64,000 bases of DNA, from positions 41,566,105-41,630,104 of the forward strand of contig CM077643.1 of NCBI GenBank assembly GCA_039707465.1. The letters run 5' to 3'. Position 1 is the stretch's first letter. Every line of letters begins with the position of its first letter. Source of the stretch: Rhabdophis nuchalis. Its lineage: Eukaryota; Chordata; Lepidosauria; Squamata; Natricidae. The notes under the pieces were generated by a model. That model was not told where the DNA came from and did no database searches. It saw only the letters and a list, made by a program, of their open reading frames with translations. Position numbers and translations under genes: made by a program. This document shows positions 1-10,351 of the stretch, piece after piece.

Positions 1-153
1 TTTGTTGACATCAGTTCTCTTGAAGTCTAAGACATTAGTTTGACTTTGTTCACTTGTGCCTGCATTATGTTGAATTCCAGCATGACGTGGTTGCTCTCTC
101 CCAAAGTTCCCATAACTTTAACTCCTTCTGTTATTTCATCTTTGTTAGCAAGA
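1..153 (-). mobile_element. CR1-type LINE endonuclease fragment
   Basis: Reverse-strand translation gives ANKDEITEGVKVMGTLGES followed by NHVMLEFNIMQAQVNKVK. This resembles the C-terminal end of the APE-type endonuclease of CR1 LINEs, where the family has an SDH motif; here the Asp appears changed to Asn. There is one stop. The right edge is cut by the tail of the next LINE, and the rest lies outside the window. Confidence 0.6.
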
Positions 154-154
154 G

Positions 155-213
<59 letters not shown>
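155..213. repeat. (ATA)n microsatellite
   Basis: About 20 uninterrupted AAT/ATA units. On the minus strand this is the 3' tail of the LINE beginning immediately to its right, so the microsatellite probably grew from a LINE tail. Confidence 0.95.
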
Positions 214-1040
214 TTATTTTATATACCGCGTCCTCTCCCCAGGGGGACTCGGAGCGGTGCACAGGGAAAACATTAAAACACATAAAATATATACATAAAT
301 AGATACAATAAGTAAAAACAGATTAAATCTAATTGTCCCTGCACTAAAATCCCCATTTTTAAAATTAACGTTCCCTAACCCCTAAGGTAGAGACTAACCT
401 AGGCCGGCCAAGCAGAAAACGTGTGTTTTTAATTTCTGACGGAAGGAGCGGAGGTCCGTAGTTGTTCTAATATCGGGGGGAAGGTTGTTCCAGAGGGCCG
501 GGCCCGCCACAGAGAGAGCCCTTCCCCTGGGCGTCGCCCGCTGACAAAGTCTAGTGGACGGCACCCGGAGAAGTCCCTCTCTGTGGGAGCGAATCGGCCG
601 GGAGGATGTATGGGGCAGGATCCGATCCCGCAGATAGCTAGGTCCTGAGCCATGGAGCGCTTTGAAGATGAGAACTAGCACCTTGAAGCGCACCCGAAAG
701 ACGACAGGTAGCCAGTGCAGCTCGCGCAAGAGAGGTGTTACATGGGTATACCTTGCGGTACCCATTATTGCTCGCGCGGCTGCATTCTGGACCAGCTGAA
801 GTCTTCAGGTGCACCTCAAGGGGAGCCCCATGTAGAGAGAGTTACAATAGTCCAGTCAGGATGTCACGAGGGCATGAGTGACTGTGCAAAGGGCATCCCA
901 ATCCAATAGGGGGCGCAACTGGCGTACCAGGCGAACCTGGTAAAACGCCCTCCTGGCCACGGCTGTCACTTGATCTTCCATGGACAGCCAGGTATCCAGG
1001 AGGATACCCAAGTTGCGCACCCAAGATGTCCGGTAAGGCT
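214..1040 (-). mobile_element. 5'-truncated L2/CR1-like LINE, 3' part
   Basis: Reverse-strand frame 765-394 encodes the C-terminal tail of a LINE reverse-transcriptase protein: LRELHWLPVVFRVRFKVL, KALHGSGPSYLRD, RSHREGLLRVPS, AGPALWNNLPP, LRSFRQKLKTHVF. Further upstream (765-1040) thumb-region sequence continues (DYCN..YMGLPLR type) but with a frame break and stops. The 3' UTR ends at 214 in a TATATACCGCG-type segment followed by the (TTA)n tail. It is dead and truncated. The same family recurs at 10540, 12490 and 54650. Confidence 0.85.
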
Positions 1041-1400
1041 GAAGTCCAGTATAGCTGACTCTCTAGTTCCCTCCTCTACTCTTTGTATGACAAAGTTGTC
1101 AGCTAATCTCGTCGGGTGTTCTCTGAACTTGGCTATTTGCTTGAAGATGTTTAATGAGGACCATTGAAAATGTCACCTAGTCAGGTAACTAAAAGTCAAC
1201 AAGCACATAACCAAGCTCAGAGTGCATGAAGGACTCCACAAATATCAATCTGACCATTAGCAGTCATATTGTCAGAACATCCACAGTATGCTCTCAGGTG
1301 CCTCAGGGGCTTATTAGCTTAACAGTGGTCTATTCCAGTTAATGGTGAAGGGAAGTGACTTGATCTGGAATGTTTGCAGGTCCCCTGCTGTCTTCCGTGT
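1041..1400. other. Unclassified intronic sequence
   Basis: No coding exon, tandem array or terminal inverted repeat was recognised. Base composition is ordinary. Confidence 0.4.
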
Positions 1401-1404
1401 CTAT

Positions 1405-1665
1405 GACAATTTGCTGTGGCCAACTCACCATGGTCAGCTCACCATGGCCAACTCAACCGCAGGACAACTCTCTGTGGGACAAGAGTTACCCTAATATCAA
1501 AGAAATAGTGGAACAGACTCCTTAAAGAAAGGAGGGACAAAATGAAATGCAAATGACAACAATTAAAATATTATTTTAATTTATTTTAAATAATTGAATT
1601 GAATTGTTAATTTGTCCTGCAGCAATTTGGCTGTGGTGAGTTGGTCATGATGAGTTGTCCCATTC
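1405..1665. mobile_element. Small element with inverted ends (GAGTTGGCC type)
   Basis: The left end holds tandem copies of CCATGGCCAACTCAC-like units. The right end holds the inverted form (GTGGTGAGTTGGTCATGATG). The AT-rich middle has no ORF. The structure fits a non-autonomous DNA element; exact termini and target duplication were not resolved. Confidence 0.45.
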
Positions 1666-2204
1666 CTCTGCTTTCCTGCCTCTTAGTTCAATTGTTTAAG
1701 CAAGGATAAGACATTTGCTGCAAATTTTTGGATTAGCTGCGATTGGAATTATGCCATTTCTGCACATTTCTTTTCCTGATGCCCTATGGGATTCCTACAT
1801 GGTCAGTTTAAGTGTTTAATTGTTGTACCCATCAAGTCTGGCACAAAAAAAAATACTCTGTGACAACTTCAAAAGGCCTTTTTGCAGAGATAACAGGAAT
1901 TAAGCAGTGCAGGAATGGTATTTGTGCTGAACTATTAACTGAGATTTCCTTCCTCCAGTTTAAATTGACTAAACACTGAGGATAATTCCATAAAATGAAA
2001 TGGGGAATAATTTGGTATTAACAAAGAATTAACACAGGACAGAGGAATCAATTGGACAATATTTAATCCCAAATACCATTATGTCACTAATTTGGAGCAT
2101 AATTCCAGGCATAGCTGATGAGTCCAAAAGACTTTTGTTTTTAAGACACTTGGGAAATAAGGTAAGAGTACACCAGATTCATCTTTTAAGCAAAATTAAA
2201 TAAG
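1666..2204. other. Unclassified intronic sequence
   Basis: AT-rich, without exon-like open frames or recognisable repeat ends. Confidence 0.4.
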
Positions 2205-2395
2205 TCAGTAATGAAGGAAGGAAGGACTTGCCTCCAAAAGTTGTGAGTGCTTCAACACCGGAGGTTTTTAAGAAGAGATTGAACAACCATTTGTCTGAAA
2301 TGGTATAGGGTTTCCTGCTTGATTGGACTAGAAGACCTCCAAGGTCCCTTCCAACTCTATTATTCTGGTAAGTAAGTAAATGGATCACCATCTCT
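2205..2395 (+). mobile_element. CR1 LINE 3' end
   Basis: Matches the 3' end seen repeatedly in this window: CTTGCCTCCAAAAGTTGTGA, then GGTATAGGGTTTCCTGCTTG, then CCAAGGTCCCTTCCAACTCT. Only the last coding residues and the 3' UTR remain. Confidence 0.85.
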
Positions 2396-2984
2396 CTACT
2401 ACTGCAAAATACTGAATGACCACTAGATATCCACAAAAAAATACAGAAAAAAAGTTTGCTGGCATCTAGTGGACATCTGGATGTGGTAGCCTAGACACGA
2501 ACAGTTCTAGCACATATGTAACTTTGAAACAAGCCTAAGGCTTGGTTCATCTCCTTGATTAAAGGTACCCTAGAATCACAAATAGTTTTGCCCCATAAAT
2601 AGAAGAAGGTACGAAACAAGGTATCACTACTGAGAATCCTAAGGATGTAAAATCTCTCATGAAAAATTGCATCATTATTTCCAGAAGCAGTCTGTCTGTC
2701 TGCATTTGTTAGTTTTCCACATTTATTATTATTATTACAAATAAGGTAGTGAACATAACTTAATACTCCTACCTCCTCTTTTTTTTTTAACAACCATTTG
2801 GATCATTTTAAAATTCCTTCCTCCAAATTTTCCATCCCAACTGATCATGCAACCCTCTTCAGGCACACAAAGGATGGCAATGTTTGCAATGTAAGTCCTT
2901 GTGACTGGCTGGAACCAATACAAACCATCTTTCAAGGCATTTAGTTTGAGTCCTATCTTCTCTTACTATTCTTTATTTATCCCA
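2396..2984. other. Unclassified intronic sequence
   Basis: Contains short open frames on the minus strand (2491-2793, 2735-2935) with no recognisable domain, and a short (ATT)n run near 2723. Confidence 0.4.
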
Positions 2985-3560
2985 GGGGGATAAACAGAGA
3001 GATAGAATCAAGATCACGTGAAGTGTTAATAACACTTTATAATGCCTTGGTAAGGCCACACTTGGAACACTGCATTCAGTTTTGGTCACCAAGATGTAGA
3101 AAAGACGTGGAGACTCTGGAAAGAGTGCAGAGAAGAGCAACCAAGATGATTAGGGGACTGGAGACTAAAATATATGAAGAACGGTTGCAGGAACTGGGTA
3201 TGTCTAGTTCAATGAAAAGAAGGACTAGGGGAGACATGATAGCAGTGTTCCGATATCTCAGAGGGTGCCACAAAGAAGAGGGAGTCAAACTATTCTCCAA
3301 GGCACCTGAGGGTAGAACAAGAAGCAATGGGTGGAAACTAATCAAGGAGAGAAGCAACTTAGAACTGAGGAGAAATTTCCTGACAATTAATCAAGCGGAA
3401 CAGCTTGCCTCCAGAAGTTGTGAATGCCCCAACACTGGAAGTTTTTAAGATGTTGAATAACCATTTGTCTGATGTGGTATAGGGTTTCCTGCCCAAGCAG
3501 TGGTTGGACTAGAAGACCTCCAAGGTCCCTTCCAACCCTTTTAGTCTATTCTATTCCTCA
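2985..3560 (+). mobile_element. CR1 LINE, 3' coding end and UTR
   Basis: Frame 3023-3448 encodes LYNALVRPHLEHCIQFWSP, KDVETLERVQRRATKMIRG, RTRGDMIAVFRYLRGCHKEE and WKLIKERSNLELRRNFLT. This is the post-RT C-terminal domain of CR1. A small deletion near 3390 shifts the frame, so the terminal LPPEVVNAPTLEVFK is lost. It is 5'-truncated and ends in the usual CCAAGGTCCCTTCCAACCC. Confidence 0.92.
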
Positions 3561-4630
3561 ACTTGTGTCTAAAATTTGTATAGCTATAGCTGGGCACAGA
3601 GAACAGAGAAGTATTTCCAAAATACTTGATGTTCACTATTGGGAAGCTGGACATTCAAAAGTAAACATACAGTTCAGACCTACTGGTAAGTTCTCAGGTA
3701 TGCCAACAATCAAATTATCTTTTTATTAATTTGAAGCCCTGAATTCCAGTCTTCAAGCTATCCAACCCAAAAAGTTCTTAAATATACAAACTTTTCCAGC
3801 AGGCATGTAATTGAACATCACAAAAAGAAAAGGTATTTTGAGGAAAAAGGAAAAATATACATTTGGGGATACATGATTCTTGATTTTAAAGGTTCAGCAG
3901 ATCATGGGGCTGGACAAAGAATAATAGTTAATTTTTTCTTCCTTCTGTGTCTCGAGCAACAACAAGCTATATCTCTAGGAAGGCTTTCAACTGGAGGTTA
4001 TTATCACTTCTCTTTTCTTTGCCACTTCATCTTTTTGGACCTTTGCATCTCAGGCTTTAAAATAAGTTAATTTCAAGTACTTTAACAGGAAGCTGCCTTA
4101 TATAGTGTGCTACTTTTAGATATTTATTTTTAATGTCTGTCAGATGCTGGATGGTAACTGCATTTGGAACATTTTGCATGCGGATCATATGTTCTACCCA
4201 TATGATTCTACAGCTGGAAGCAAAACATACAAATTGGTCTTCAGGGACAAACTGCTTTGCCTGCCCCTATTAATTAGAATTCAAGATGAACCTAATAAAA
4301 TAAAGGATAAGCCCTTCTCCACACTAGTGGAGAAGTATTTTGTGTGCTTTAATTTATATTACATTGCAGTTCCAGGAATTCAATAGCGCTGTTTCCCAAA
4401 CTCTTCCCATACTTGAAGTTTAGCCTCTTTTGAATCTGGGACTATGTGAAAAGTGCCAGGTAGACTCTTGGGGTTTTCCATAGCACATTTCTGAGGGCAC
4501 CTCCACTTCTTGTCTGTCTGCTGAGAAGCATCTGCTTTCATCTTGAAGGTGTCATGAGCAAATCTTAGTTTTTTTTAGGCAAATTTCCTTATTTGCTTAT
4601 CTCATCTAAGGCATCCATGGTAGCAAATGA
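3561..4630. other. Intronic sequence without recognised features
   Basis: Short open frames (3472-3729, 3873-4070, 4144-4386) show no domain and no plausible splice frame. Nothing in it resembles the repeats catalogued elsewhere in the window. Confidence 0.4.
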
Positions 4631-4631
4631 C

Positions 4632-4760
4632 TCTTTGTCAACCTTAACAACTATAAGAAGTGTGGATTTCAACTCCTAGAATCGCCCAGATAGGTGCACT
4701 GGCTGGGGAATTCTGGGAGTTGAAGTCCACACATCTTAAAGTTGCTAAATTTGACAATCA
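4632..4760. mobile_element. Decayed foldback hAT-type element
   Basis: The inverted arms (GTGTGGATTTCAACTCC against GGGAGTTGAAGTCCACAC) and the flanking TTAAAGTTGC block match the intact foldback copies at 4772 and 5647. The terminal CAGGGGT tips and target duplication are not recognisable, so this looks older. Confidence 0.6.
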
Positions 4761-4771
4761 ATACTCTAGAA

Positions 4772-4906
4772 CAGGGGTCTCCAACCTTTGCAACTTTAAG
4801 TCTGAAGGACCTCAGCTCCTAGACTTCTCCAGCCAGCTTTGCTGGCTGGAGAATTCTGGGAGCTGAAGTCCTTCAGACTTAAAGTTGCAAAGGTTGGAGA
4901 CCCCTG
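4772..4906. mobile_element. Foldback hAT-type MITE, 135 bp
   Basis: It begins CAGGGGTCTCCAACC and ends GGTTGGAGACCCCTG. The two 65-bp arms pair with three mismatches around a 5-base loop (CTTTG), so the whole element is a hairpin. An exact 8-bp target duplication CTCTAGAA flanks it (4764-4771 and 4907-4914). The CAG ends and 8-bp duplication with central TA fit the hAT superfamily, Buster-like. It has no coding capacity. Confidence 0.93.
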
Positions 4907-4914
4907 CTCTAGAA

Positions 4915-5373
4915 CAGAGGTGTCAAACTCAAGGCCTGCAGGCTGGATCCGGCCTGCAGGGTGCTTAGATCTGGCCTGTGGGGCCAACCCGGAAACAGCA
5001 AAGGACCGGCCTACGGTGCCTCTGCCAATGAAAACAGAGCTCAGGAGGGCCATGCACAATCCTCCCAAGCTCCATTTTCACTGGCAAAGGGTTGCAGGAG
5101 GCAGTTGCAGCTTAAAACAGCTCGTGAGGGCTACACGTGCAGCCCTCCCAAGCTCTGTTTTCACTGGCATAGGAATGCAGGAGGCCATAGCAGCCAAAAT
5201 CAGAGCTCGGGAGCTTGTTTTCACTGGCAGAGGGCGCGGGTCACCACAGTCGCTCCTGACACAAGTGACGTCGAGCTGTCCATGCCCAACCTGGCCACCC
5301 CCACGCCCTGGCCCCTCTGAGGTCAAACATAACCTTGATGTGGCCCTCAATGAAATCGAGTATGACACCCCTT
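4915..5373. mobile_element. Non-autonomous hAT element (GTGTCAAACTC family)
   Basis: It begins CAGAGGTGTCAAACTC and ends GAGTATGACACCCCTT. The left target copy CTCTAGAA (4907-4914) is shared with the neighbouring foldback element, and the right copy is CTCTAGAC (5374-5381). The interior is GC-rich with repeated CCAAGCTCCATTTTCACTGGC units. Long frames across it are not genes. Confidence 0.85.
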
Positions 5374-5646
5374 CTCTAGACTGTCTCAACCAGATTAATA
5401 GAAGGAAACATCAGCAGCTGCAAAATGGTTTTGGGTGAAAGTTTGGGTTTGTTCTAGGGAGTTTGAAAAGAATAGTCTATTTGTGGTCCACAGATTGCTC
5501 ATCCTTGAGTTAACAAACTGCAAATTCCTAATGAACCAGAATTATTCACAATTTTGCACAATACTGCGCAGTGTGACTAGCAATCCATTTCTTGCATGGA
5601 ACACTGACGACTTTTCAGTGGTTGACCAGAAAGACTACATCTAAGG

Positions 5647-5790
5647 CAGAGGTTCCCAAACTTGGCAACTTTAAGACTTGCGGACTTCAACTCCCAGAAT
5701 TCTCCAGCCAGCTATGCCAGCTATGCTGGCTGGAGATTTCTGGGAGTTGAAGTCCACAAGTCTTAAAGTTGCCAAGTTTGGGAACCTCTG
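5647..5790. mobile_element. Foldback hAT-type MITE, 144 bp
   Basis: Ends are CAGAGGTTCCCAAACTTGG and CCAAGTTTGGGAACCTCTG, with an exact 8-bp duplication ATCTAAGG at 5639-5646 and 5791-5798. The arms pair almost throughout. The centre has a small tandem duplication (CCAGCTATG twice). Confidence 0.93.
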
Positions 5791-5799
5791 ATCTAAGGT

Positions 5800-6470
5800 T
5801 TTGCAAAATGCCAAATTGCATTTGATTAAAAGCCTCATCCCTGCCATTGAATTGCTCTCTTTTCATCAGTATGAAACTGATGGCCTCCCAGAAGCACTAA
5901 ATAGTTACCACAGAGGCTGCTATTGTTAAAATTTATCCTTGCCTTTGAATCGGGGATTGTTGTAAAGCATTCGTATGGCTCCTTTAGATGAAAAACCCTT
6001 GCTGATGACATGAGGGCGAGGAAAACATAAAGTAAATGTAGGATGTTTTCCAGTATATCAAAGACAGTATAAAAACATTTTAATTTTTGTGCTGATCAAA
6101 TTTGCTGCAGAGATTTACTCTGATTCACACTCTTTCAAATTAACTAGGAGGTTTATGTTCCTTCCCATTTAGCTCTAGAATGCAAAATGAAGGTTGGTTG
6201 AAGCAGGGGCGATAAGGGAACTGAATGTCCCAGCTGTGCTGACAGTCATTTTACTTTCAGTATTTTCAAACCCTAAATGTGTTTCATGTTTCTCAATAAG
6301 CGTGAAGTCAGAAAGGGGAAAAAAAACCCAGAAAGATACACTATAGGAGCAATACATGACCGAACAGAGTGGCTGAATTCATCTTAAATGCTTATTCAAC
6401 TAATCTAGCAGCTGCATTTGCACAACACACTAAGCTTTGCTGGTTCTATTTTCTTACCAATAGCAATAGC
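5800..6470. other. Intronic sequence without recognised features
   Basis: AT-rich unique-looking DNA. The minus-strand frame 6175-6357 has no domain. Confidence 0.4.
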
Positions 6471-6472
6471 CA

Positions 6473-6960
6473 GGGGTGGGATGGAAAATTTTTAACAACT
6501 GGTTCTCTGCCCAGTTGTTAGGTGGGCATGGTCATGGTGAGCGTGGCCTACTCAGCTTCCTGCACCATGGAAGGGTGGGGGGTGTTTTCTCCCTCCCCAG
6601 GCTCTGTAGGCTTTCCTTGGGCCTCCAGGAGGGCAAAAATGGCCTCCCTAGGCTTCAGAGGCCCTCTGAAGGCGAGAAACAGGTTCATTTCTGGACTTCT
6701 GGTACTTCCAGGAGGCCCATTTTTTGCCCTCCGGAGGTGTCCTTGAGCCTTGGGGAAGGCAAAAATGGCCACCCTGGGTTCTGGAGGCCCTCTGGAGGCC
6801 AGAAACAGACCTCTGACGTTTTTGGACTTTCAAAGCTTCTGGGAGGCCCATTTTTTGCTCTCCCAGTGCAGGCCCTGCACTTATCTGGCATCCAAAATGG
6901 GCCTGACAGATCGGGTATGTCAGAAGCTCATTCTGTTGGAATGAGTAGGGTGGGCCAATC
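6473..6960. mobile_element. hAT-like element (CAGGGGTGGGATGG end) with internal duplication
   Basis: The left end CAGGGGTGGGATGGAAAATT followed by AACTGGTTCTCTG matches the GAACCGG-rich family at 13535, 47732 and 54186. The interior carries a segment of about 125 bp (GGCAAAAATGGCC ... GGAGGCCCATTTTTTGC) duplicated in tandem at roughly 6631-6750 and 6757-6870. A right end CCAATCCCACTG near 6963 is possible, but no matching target duplication was found. Confidence 0.55.
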
Positions 6961-7139
6961 CCACTGGGGAAAGAGAGCTCCTCAAATACACTGGGCCCAT
7001 ACTATAAGGGGCTTTAAAGGTGGATTTATAGATTAATTTTTAGTATAAACAGTGAAATAAAGTTGAGTAAATATGCCTACTAAGATCAGGATCATGCAAG
7101 TTTAGGTACCTACACTACATAAAAGTCAAGCAGGATAGG

Positions 7140-7780
7140 AAGAGTATTAATGTCTTTGAACTTCAGTATTGAAGAAGATTCCTTAGAATACCATGGACTA
7201 GCCAAGAAAACAAATCAGTGGATTATTGAACAAATCAAGCCAGAATTCACATTTGAAGCACAAATGACCAGGTTGAAATTAACCTACTTTGGACACAAGA
7301 GAAGCTCTTTGGAAAAGTGGGAGGAAAGAGAAAAGAGAAGGGTGGCCAGCAGAAAGACAGATGGACTCATTTACAGAGATAATAAGTGCACCATTGGAAG
7401 ACATGAAAGAACAGGTTAGGTATAGATCAGTGATGGCAAACCTTTTCAGCAATGAGTATCCAAACTGGAATGTGAATGCATGTTGGAATGACAGAAACTC
7501 AAAGACCAGCTGACCGGCGCACACATGCACACAGGCATGGCCTTCAGGTTTCTGGTGCAGGCAAAGGCCAGATGGCTGGTGCATACGCACATGCTGAAAA
7601 CCAGAAGAGTAGCTGGCAATGGTGCGTGTGCCCACAGAGAGGGCTCTACATGCCCTTTCTGGCACACATGCCATGGGTTTACCATCACAGGCATAGTTCA
7701 TCTTGGAGAAAATCTATGTAGTCACTACAAGTCAAAAACAATTTGATGGCACATAATCGATCAGTCAATGCACGTTGAAT
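7140..7780 (+). mobile_element. RTE/BovB-like LINE C-terminal fragment, interrupted
   Basis: The frame from 7150 reads LAKKTNQWIIEQIKPEFTFE, LKLTYFGHKRSSLEKW, then ERQMDSFTEIISAPLEDMKE. This is the RTE-type tail after the reverse transcriptase. It is broken by a 263-bp hAT element at 7428-7690 and resumes at 7691 to about 7780 with GTCAAAAACAATTTGATGGC. Stops and small deletions show it is dead. Confidence 0.75.
7428..7690. mobile_element. hAT MITE (CAGTGATGG family), 263 bp
   Basis: It begins CAGTGATGGCAAACCTTTT and ends GGTTTACCATCACAG. The flanks GTATAGAT (7420-7427) and GCATAGTT (7691-7698) agree at 6 of 8 positions, an aged target duplication. It lies inside an RTE fragment whose reading continues on both sides. 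A related copy is at 27024. Confidence 0.8.
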
Positions 7781-8040
7781 TGAAAACCTGAAATTTAGAT
7801 GCATATGATGAATTTTGGATTTATTAAGTTGAGAGTGTAGCCAAGAAGATGGTCATATTTGTTTGGCAATCACTACAACTGTTTTAAAATCCTAAATTCA
7901 AATTACATGCTTACTTCCAACCTTGTATAATTCTTGTATGGGAAAAGATTAATTTGTTGTTTATAAACTGATTTGCCATTACATATTGATTGCATTATAC
8001 TGTATAGTAGTCTCCACTTTTAATCTTACCTATGCTTTGT
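7781..8040. other. Unclassified AT-rich intron
   Basis: No frame or repeat end recognised. Confidence 0.35.
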
Positions 8041-8290
8041 TTAGTTTTCTTTAGAAAAGAACCAACATAAGATAGTTTTCTTCACTTCTAACCTCTGAGG
8101 CTGATCCATGAGGATACCATGGTTAATGGTATCAAAAGCCGCTGAGAGGCTTAGGATGGCGAGAATAGTTGCATGACTCCAATCCCAAGACCTCAAAAGT
8201 TCATTGATAAGTGCAATTAAAGCCATTTTAGTGTTGTGTCCCAGCTTGAAAGATGGACCAGATACAACTGTCCTAGCATGTGACATTTTT
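8041..8290 (-). mobile_element. LINE reverse-transcriptase fragment
   Basis: Reverse-strand frame 8286-8041 contains ILSLSAAFDTINHGILM, the RT motif with the first catalytic Asp (normally LDLSAAFDTIDH). The preceding ALINELLRSWDWSHAT fits the same domain. It is an isolated piece of an L2/CR1-like element. Confidence 0.7.
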
Positions 8291-8920
8291 TATTTTTTCC
8301 TCATTTTTCTACTTTTTTCTTTAGTATTTTTCTTTATAACTGTTTTTCCTGTCCATTTTCTTAGTACTCATCATGGCTATTAAAACTTTCAACATTTTTT
8401 TAAAGAGGTTGATGAGCACTCATTCAATGGAATTTTCAGTGGATCTGTATCGCTGCTGAATTATTTCCAGGCTCTGATGAAAGTTAAGCACATATTCTAA
8501 TCAGAACAGGGTCTCTTTTTGCTGATTATTCACCTGACACAGGTAGCATGGTAAACCTAGGAAGGAGCCAGATGCTGTCATCTGCTGTAAAGAGTATGGC
8601 TTTGGAAACAAACATTAAGTACCCTAAAAATTGTTCTTGCACAAACCTGATCAGCTGGCCTCCAGGAAATTAGTGAGGTTTCCAGATGACATTAATAATT
8701 GGAAAAATCTGTCTAATTCCCAATCACCGTTAAATCAAATGATGAGAGGGAAAAGGATTCATCATACATGTTTGGTAGAAATCATGGTGACACATAGTGA
8801 CATCATCCATGCCAATACCCAAATCATGCAGGTTATGTTAATCATGTTGTGTGTGATGTCATTTGCTCTTCTTCATGTAAAACACCCATGCATTATACTT
8901 CTTCCTCCAGCCAGCTAGTA
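8291..8920. other. Intronic sequence without recognised features
   Basis: Opens with a T-rich tract (8285-8410). The plus-strand frame 8631-8918 (95 aa) has no domain. Confidence 0.35.
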
Positions 8921-8924
8921 CTAA

Positions 8925-9375
8925 GACTGATATCAGGCCTGCAAGCCATCTTTTCCTTTTTGCACTTTCGGCCTGCCACGCTTTTTGTTATTCTTTGTTA
9001 TTCCTTATTATTATTATGCATTTTCTATTGTGGGAAAATGGGAGGGGGGAATGTACGGAGTTGGGTATATGTAGCCATAACAAAATTCTTTCTAGAAAGC
9101 CAAGGTCATCCTTTGTCTCTACACCTGGCCGCAACTGGATGGGTGGAAGCTGCCAGCATGGCAGTGGAAGATTGGACCATGTGATGGACTTGTTGGTGTG
9201 GGGGCAAGATCTTGAACTTTCAACTGGGTGGGAAAACCTGGAAGCTTTCAGATTTTGGGTTTTCCCAGATGTGCCAACATGGCTCTCTTAATAAATTGGA
9301 ACTTTGAGGAATCCTTTGCCTTGGACTCTGATTTACTTTTGGGTGCTATTTGGAACCCTAACAACTCAAATTATC
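8925..9375 (+). mobile_element. LTR-like repeat, copy 1
   Basis: Shares blocks in order with 32335-32740: AAGCCATCTTTT, GGGAAAATGGGAGGGGGGA, a CATAACAAAATTCTTTCTA block, GATTGGACCATGTGATGGAC, TTTTCCCAGATGTGCCAA, and a late AATAAA-type signal before TGGAACTTTGAG. The length and the signal near the end suggest a solo LTR. Ends are not fixed and no proteins are visible. Confidence 0.5.
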
Positions 9376-9379
9376 TGAA

Positions 9380-10340
9380 ATCCATACCAAGACTCCTCAC
9401 TAACAACTGAAGGGGTAAACTACTTGAAAAGTATGCTGAAAAACAAAACAACCGACATCAAGGGAATGTGCATCAAAACGTCTACATCAGAGAAATCTTA
9501 AATATCAAAGAACAATATCAGAGAGATTTGCATTTTTTTTAATTACTATGCATCTCAGTCGAAGATGGTAAAAAAAGGCTGGTAGGCCATCAATATTTCT
9601 ACTTTAAAAAGAAAACACCAGGAAGAAAGACTGAGAATGTATTTTTACCTATTCATACATCTCAGCTGGAGATAAACATGGCATATCTGTTCCAGGAAAT
9701 ATTTGGCAATCACTTGCATATGTTCCTGGCAACTGTAAGACCTTTTTAAATTCATGAGCAAAGAATAAGTGCTTTGGTGAGCAATATAAAGTCCAAAACG
9801 ATGGTTAAGCAGCAATTTCATTTCATCAAAAAAGTGCTTTGATCAAGAACTCAAATAAAGTGATTAACGCATAACAAAGCTGTTGTTTGACTCTATGGAT
9901 TTTGGATGTAAAACAGTTTCCATCACGAAGAAAACAGATAACAGAAAGGAAAAAAGTATTTGCCAATATGGAATCTTTTTCATCATGCGATTAGTTTTTT
10001 GGGTCTATTATATATCAATCATCAAATGGTTGATGAAACTTACACATAGTATCTCTTTTAAGTATTCTTTAGTTCAACTTTCTTATGACCATTTCACACT
10101 GTTGGTCCTCTCCCTCAAGTGTCTATGCTGCTTTAAAAAAACAAAACTTTCAATATAACAAGCAATAGTTTATTGTTAAGGGTATACACTGAGTGATTTT
10201 TCTCTGACTTCTTGCAATCTGTTCATCTACCATACCTGTGCCAATCACTCTGATCCACTTTGAACTGGAGAATTGATATCTGAAGAGAGTATGATTCGAT
10301 TTGAATTTGCGCTATTTCAAGATTCAGTAAAAGAGAAATA
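9380..10340. other. Intronic sequence without recognised features
   Basis: AT-rich. The frame 9883-10158 (91 aa) is hydrophobic by chance of composition and lacks splice context or domain. Confidence 0.4.
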
Positions 10341-10351
10341 TTTGTCTACAG

